DNA from: Tropicibacter sp. Alg240-R139
Lineage (GTDB): Bacteria; Pseudomonadota; Alphaproteobacteria; Rhodobacterales; Rhodobacteraceae
NCBI RefSeq assembly: GCF_900537075.1
Contig: NZ_UNRA01000003.1
Coordinates: 163,082 to 227,081 of the forward strand
Reading direction: 5' to 3'
Length of the DNA: 64,000 nt
Under the pieces are notes generated by a model. That model was not told where the DNA came from. It did no database searches and saw only the letters and a list, made by a program, of their open reading frames with translations. A program made the translations under genes and the position numbers. Below, piece after piece: positions 60,247-64,000 of the stretch (position 1 is its first letter; each line of letters begins with the position of its first letter).

Positions 60247-61788
60247 ATGACCTTGACCAATTCGCCGACCCGCATCACCGCGCCACAGTCCGACGACATC
60301 TCGTTTCTGGACTTCGGAACCGCTTTTGTCCGGCATGCGAAGGAGCGCCCGGACCACATCGCAGTCGTGGACGAGACTGTGACTTTGGATTGGCGCAGTT
60401 TTGATCACCACGCGCGTTGCGTGGCGGCGCAATTGCAGCAAGAAGGCGTTGGTTCCGGCACACCGGTGGCGGCGTTGGCCGACAATTCGGCGGCTTACCT
60501 GACCTTTTATGCCGGCGTAATCCTGGCTGGTGGTGCGATGGTGCCATTGCCCACCAGTGCCACGATTGATGTGTTGGCCAAGATGTTGGACGATTGCGGT
60601 GCGCGGTTACGGTTTGTGTCCGAGCGCCATGTTGAAACGGCCAATGGCCTTGGGTTCGTGGAGGCCATTTTGGCCAATGACTTGTTTGATTGGGGGCAGG
60701 CCGCACCCATGGAGCGTCCGGTGGCAGTACCACCTGAGAGCCTGTTCGATCTGATCTATAGCTCGGGCACAACCGGAACGCCTAAGGGGATCATCCACGA
60801 TCATCTGTTTCGCGGGCGACAGTTGATGCGGATGCCGGTGTTTGGATTGGATCAGGATGCACGCTTGTTGATGTCGACGCCGCTCTATTCCAACACCACT
60901 CAGGTCGCCGTCTTGCCGGTGCTCGCGCGGGGCGGGGCGGTGATCAGCATGGCCAAGTTCGACACACAGCGATTCCTGCAACTGTCGCAAGATCACGCCA
61001 TCACCCACGCCATGCTTGTCCCTGTGCAGTACATGCGGTTAATGCGCGATCCGTCGTTTGATGACTTTGATTTGTCCAGCTACAGCACCAAGCTGTCGAC
61101 ATCGGCCCCGCTGCCTGCGTCGTTGATCCGGGATATTCTGGATCGTTGGCCTGGCGAGTTGTTTGAACTTTACGGCATGACCGAAGGTGGAATCAGCTCG
61201 GTGCTGGATTGTGCCAGCTTCCCCGACAAGCTTGATACCGTAGGTCGCCCGGTTCAAGGCTGCGACGCGCGGATCATTGACGAACAAGGCTATGAACTGC
61301 CCATCGGCGAATTTGGCGAGGTGGTTGGACGGGCAGGGGCCATGATGCAAGGTTACCTGAACGCAGACGACAAGACGCAAGAGGTCATCTGGCGCAGTCC
61401 CGAAGGGGAAGATTTCATTCGCACCGGAGACATGGGGCGGTTCGATGCGGATGGTTTTTTGACGCTGATGGATCGGAAAAAGGACATGATCCTGTCTGGT
61501 GGCTTCAACATCTATGCCGCCGATCTGGAGCGGGTGCTGCGCGATCATCCAGATGTCGCCGACGTGGCCGTGATCGCAATCCCGTCCGAGATCTGGGGAG
61601 AGACACCTCTGGGTTTGGTGGTGCCGGTTGCGGACGGACAGGCCACGGCGGTTCAAATCATGGACTGGGCCAACGCACAGCTTGGCAAAACGCAGCGCCT
61701 GTCGAGGGTCGAATTGCGCGATGACCTGCCGCGCAGCTCGATTGGAAAGATCTTGAAACGGGAATTGCGCGCGCCCTATTGGGATTAG
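60247..61788 (+). CDS. AMP-dependent acyl-CoA synthetase/ligase
   Basis: The ATG at 60247 gives 513 residues; the open frame extends 10 codons upstream without better context. The nucleotide motif is DLIYSSGTTGTPKGIIHDHL, with LFELYGMTEGGISSVLDCAS, the GDMGRFDADGFLTLMDRKKD hinge and the catalytic Lys in RSSIGKILKRELR. It is a different branch from the DmdB-like protein and transcribed away from the GMC/ligase pair. It precedes the hydantoinase gene by 186 bp. Substrate unknown, likely an aromatic or medium-chain acid. Confidence 0.85.
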   Translation: MTLTNSPTRITAPQSDDISFLDFGTAFVRHAKERPDHIAVVDETVTLDWRSFDHHARCVAAQLQQEGVGSGTPVAALADNSAAYLTFYAGVILAGGAMVPLPTSATIDVLAKMLDDCGARLRFVSERHVETANGLGFVEAILANDLFDWGQAAPMERPVAVPPESLFDLIYSSGTTGTPKGIIHDHLFRGRQLMRMPVFGLDQDARLLMSTPLYSNTTQVAVLPVLARGGAVISMAKFDTQRFLQLSQDHAITHAMLVPVQYMRLMRDPSFDDFDLSSYSTKLSTSAPLPASLIRDILDRWPGELFELYGMTEGGISSVLDCASFPDKLDTVGRPVQGCDARIIDEQGYELPIGEFGEVVGRAGAMMQGYLNADDKTQEVIWRSPEGEDFIRTGDMGRFDADGFLTLMDRKKDMILSGGFNIYAADLERVLRDHPDVADVAVIAIPSEIWGETPLGLVVPVADGQATAVQIMDWANAQLGKTQRLSRVELRDDLPRSSIGKILKRELRAPYWD

Positions 61789-61921
61789 CATCGATAATTT
61801 TTGGCGGGTGTCGTTTTCAGAAAAGATTCATTGTGATGCAACCTCATGATAAGCGCATGACTGGGATTATACCAAAACGCATGGATCGTCGCGCGACAGG
61901 CGCGAACCTTGTGCCGCACTG

Positions 61922-61940
61922 ACGGGGCTTGCCCCCGTTT
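61922..61940 (+). terminator. Weak terminator-like hairpin before hydantoinase gene
   Basis: ACGGGG and CCCCGT form a 6-bp stem with a 5-nt loop followed by only three T. It may partly separate the ligase and hydantoinase transcripts. Confidence 0.3.
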
Positions 61941-61974
61941 TGCGACCCCCAACCCCTGCTTTTTGGAAGACGTC

Positions 61975-64000
61975 ATGACAGCAACAGACATGCTGCGCCT
62001 CGCCATTGATATTGGCGGCACATTTACCGACACGGTTCTGGTGGAAGGAGAGGACACGATCCTGGCCTCGACCAAGACGCTGACCACCCACAGCAACCCC
62101 GCAGACGGTGCGATGGAAGGCGCCGCGCGGGTTATGGTCCAATCCGGGCGGTCTTTGGCCGAGGTGGCGGGCTTTATTCACGGCACTACTTTGGCCACCA
62201 ACGCGCTGATCGAGCGGCGCGGGGCAGTGGTGGCGACTGTCACCACAGAAGGGTTCCGAGATATTCTCGAGATCGCCTATGAGAGGCGGTATTCGCAATA
62301 TGACATCAACCTGGAAAAGCCCGATCTGCTGGTGCCTCGTGAACGTGCGCTAACAGTGCGCGAGCGCATGTCGGCGGACGGGGCGGTGTTGATCAAGCTC
62401 GAAGACGCCTCTGTTGACGCTCTACTTGTGGACATTGATGCAAGTGGAGCCGAAGCGGTCGCGATCTGTCTCATGCATTCCTATGCCAACCCAACTCACG
62501 AACGCCGTTTGCGCGATGCGCTGGTCGAGAAACGCCCTGATCTGACTGTTTCGATCTCGTCCGATGTCAGTCCCGAAGCGCGCGAGTTCGACCGGCTCTG
62601 CACTACCATTGCCAACGGCTATATCCAGCCATTGATGGAAAGCTATCTGAAGCGGTTTATTGAACGCTTCCAGGCAGAGGGCGTGACCTGCCCGATCTTG
62701 ATGATGACCGCTGGTGGTGGCATGTGCACGATCGAGACGGCTGCGCGCTTCCCGATCCGGCTGGTGGAAAGCGGTCCTGCTGGAGGAGCTATTCTAGCCG
62801 CCCGGATCGCAGCGCGGGCGGGGCTGGATCAGGTGCTGTCGTTCGACGTTGGCGGCACCACGGCCAAGCTCTGCTTGATCGACAATGCCCGCCCACAGAC
62901 CTCGCGCCAGTTTGAAATCGCCCGCGCGGCACGGTTCATCAAAGGTTCGGGTATGCCGGTGCGCATTCCGGTGATCGAAATGATCGAGATTGGCGCAGGC
63001 GGTGGTTCCATCGCGGGGGTCGACCGGTTGGGACGTCTGACCGTCGGACCGAAATCGGCAGGCTCCGAGCCTGGACCGGTCGCCTTTGGTCGGGGCGGAA
63101 CTGAGCCGACCGTGACCGACAGCGATATCGCGCTTGGCTACATCGTGCCCGATACCTTTGCCGAGGGGCACATCAGTATTGACCCCGAGGCGTCAAAAGC
63201 GGCTCTAACACAAGTGATTGGTACAAGACTGAACGCCGATTCCTTGGGCTCGGCAGATGGGGTCAGCCGCATTGTGGATGAAAGCATGGCCAGCGCCGGG
63301 CGGATGCACGCTGTGGAATCGGGCAAGGACCTTGGTCCGCGCACGATGATCGCCTTTGGCGGCAATGGTCCGCTGCATGCCACTCGTGTGGCGCGCTCTG
63401 CCGGAGTAGGACGTATCGTGATCCCGCCCAATCCGGGTGTTGGATCGGCTGTGGGTTTCCTGTTCGCGCCGGTGAGTTTCGAAATCGTGCGCTCGCGGTA
63501 TTCGCTGCTCGACGCGCTGGATTTGGACGGCGTGAATGCGCTGTTTGCAGAGATGATTGGCGAAGCCAAGGCGGTCGTAGCTCAGGGCGCTGGGGACCGC
63601 GCGACCGAGACCCGCCGCGGCGCTTTTATGCGCTACAACGGCCAAGGGCATGAAATCGAGATTGTTTTGCCGGATCGTGCGCTTGAGGAAGGCGATATTC
63701 AGCCTCTAACAAGGGCATTTGAAGAAGAATACCGCAAACAGTTCTCGCGCCCGGTGCCGGGGATGCAGATCGAAATCCTCAATTGGGCGGTGCAGGTGGC
63801 AACTCCGGATGATGCTGTTCCGCCGACGCCACAGATGCTGGAATTGAGCGCGGCGGAGCCGGGCGACACGCGCTCAATCCTATGTGATGTGGATGGCACG
63901 ATGAAGCAGGCAGGGTTTGTCCCGCGTGACAGCCTGGCCCCGGGTCAGCGCATCAACGGTCCGGCACTGATCACCGAGCCGCAGACCACGACGCTCGTTT
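61975..64000 (+). CDS. hyuA: Hydantoinase/oxoprolinase family protein, subunit A (3' truncated by window)
   Basis: The ATG at 61975 (GGAAG 8 bp upstream) opens a frame that stays open for 675 codons to the window end. The N-terminal ATPase-like motif LRLAIDIGGTFTDTVLVEGE, then FIHGTTLATNALIERRGAVV, VESGPAGGAILAARIAARAG, LSFDVGGTTAKLCLID, EIGAGGGSIAGVDRLGRLTV and MIAFGGNGPLHATRVA show a HyuA-type ATP-dependent amidohydrolase (N-methylhydantoinase A, 5-oxoprolinase or acetone carboxylase beta group). These enzymes open cyclic amides using ATP and usually work with a HyuB subunit, expected just beyond the window. Substrate is not readable. Confidence 0.9.
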   Translation, partial: MTATDMLRLAIDIGGTFTDTVLVEGEDTILASTKTLTTHSNPADGAMEGAARVMVQSGRSLAEVAGFIHGTTLATNALIERRGAVVATVTTEGFRDILEIAYERRYSQYDINLEKPDLLVPRERALTVRERMSADGAVLIKLEDASVDALLVDIDASGAEAVAICLMHSYANPTHERRLRDALVEKRPDLTVSISSDVSPEAREFDRLCTTIANGYIQPLMESYLKRFIERFQAEGVTCPILMMTAGGGMCTIETAARFPIRLVESGPAGGAILAARIAARAGLDQVLSFDVGGTTAKLCLIDNARPQTSRQFEIARAARFIKGSGMPVRIPVIEMIEIGAGGGSIAGVDRLGRLTVGPKSAGSEPGPVAFGRGGTEPTVTDSDIALGYIVPDTFAEGHISIDPEASKAALTQVIGTRLNADSLGSADGVSRIVDESMASAGRMHAVESGKDLGPRTMIAFGGNGPLHATRVARSAGVGRIVIPPNPGVGSAVGFLFAPVSFEIVRSRYSLLDALDLDGVNALFAEMIGEAKAVVAQGAGDRATETRRGAFMRYNGQGHEIEIVLPDRALEEGDIQPLTRAFEEEYRKQFSRPVPGMQIEILNWAVQVATPDDAVPPTPQMLELSAAEPGDTRSILCDVDGTMKQAGFVPRDSLAPGQRINGPALITEPQTTTLV

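Noticed and set aside
1-64000. CRISPR arrays, rRNA operons and replication origins
   Set aside because: No regularly spaced direct repeats, rRNA sequence or DnaA-box clusters were noticed in the window.

Overview
The window looks like a chromosomal segment of a marine alphaproteobacterium of the Rhodobacteraceae (Roseobacter group). The grounds are an ectoine-hydrolase operon, a roseobacter-type flagellar gene cluster with CtrA-like promoter boxes (TTAA-N7-TTAA variants), a DmdB-like acyl-CoA ligase, and the general protein style. No taxonomic marker gene (16S or similar) is present, so this is inference.

Layout. (1) 1-1.7 kb: IS debris, comprising the C-terminal end of an IS5-family transposase with its terminal repeat and a truncated IS3-family element. 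(2) 1.7-6.4 kb: a class IV aminotransferase facing a three-gene minus-strand operon (DoeD-like aminotransferase, ectoine hydrolase DoeA, ArgE/M20 deacetylase) that probably turns ectoine into diaminobutyrate and aspartate semialdehyde. (3) 6.8-20.5 kb: an accessory region running up to a tRNA-Leu(CAG) gene. It holds a damaged QueC-like gene cut by an IS5-type element, a transposase/serine-recombinase chimera, an N-terminally truncated reverse transcriptase, a frameshifted DUF2971 gene, a Crp/Fnr regulator divergent from a secreted DUF3604 protein, a LysR regulator divergent from a DUF1254-type secreted protein, a small membrane protein and a second DUF1254/DUF1214 protein, and then 1.7 kb of decayed genes (IS5 relic, small secreted protein, XRE regulator). 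(4) 20.5-31.2 kb: core genes, namely tRNA-Leu, an NDUFA9-like reductase, uppP, gltD, a periplasmic protein, a GFA-family protein, gltB and a Hint-domain protein.

(5) 31.2-56.7 kb: a flagellar supercluster in five transcription blocks: fliI(-); flgB-flgC-fliE-fliQ-flgF-flgG-flgA-flgH-fliL(+); a long minus-strand operon fliL-orf-motE-motA-TPR protein-SLT-flhA-fliR-flhB-FliJ-like; fliF-fliH-fliN-fliP(+); and motB plus flgE-flgK-flgL-flgI(-). Export gate, rod, hook, rings and stator are encoded here. fliG, fliM, flgD, fliK, fliD and flagellin are not in the window. CtrA-like half-site pairs with 7-bp spacing lie at or near five of the promoter positions.

(6) 56.7-64 kb: catabolic genes: a DmdB-like acyl-CoA ligase with a GMC (choline-dehydrogenase-like) oxidoreductase on the minus strand, and an AMP-dependent ligase followed by a hydantoinase A gene (cut by the window end) on the plus strand.

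The most interesting unexplained items are a 729-residue secreted solenoid-type protein next to motA (possible stator scaffold, compare PflA/MotC), the QueC/RT/DUF2971 remnants of what may have been a defence island, a 41-bp repeat found both upstream of queC and inside the IS5 transposase, and the paired DUF3604/DUF1254 regulatory cluster.
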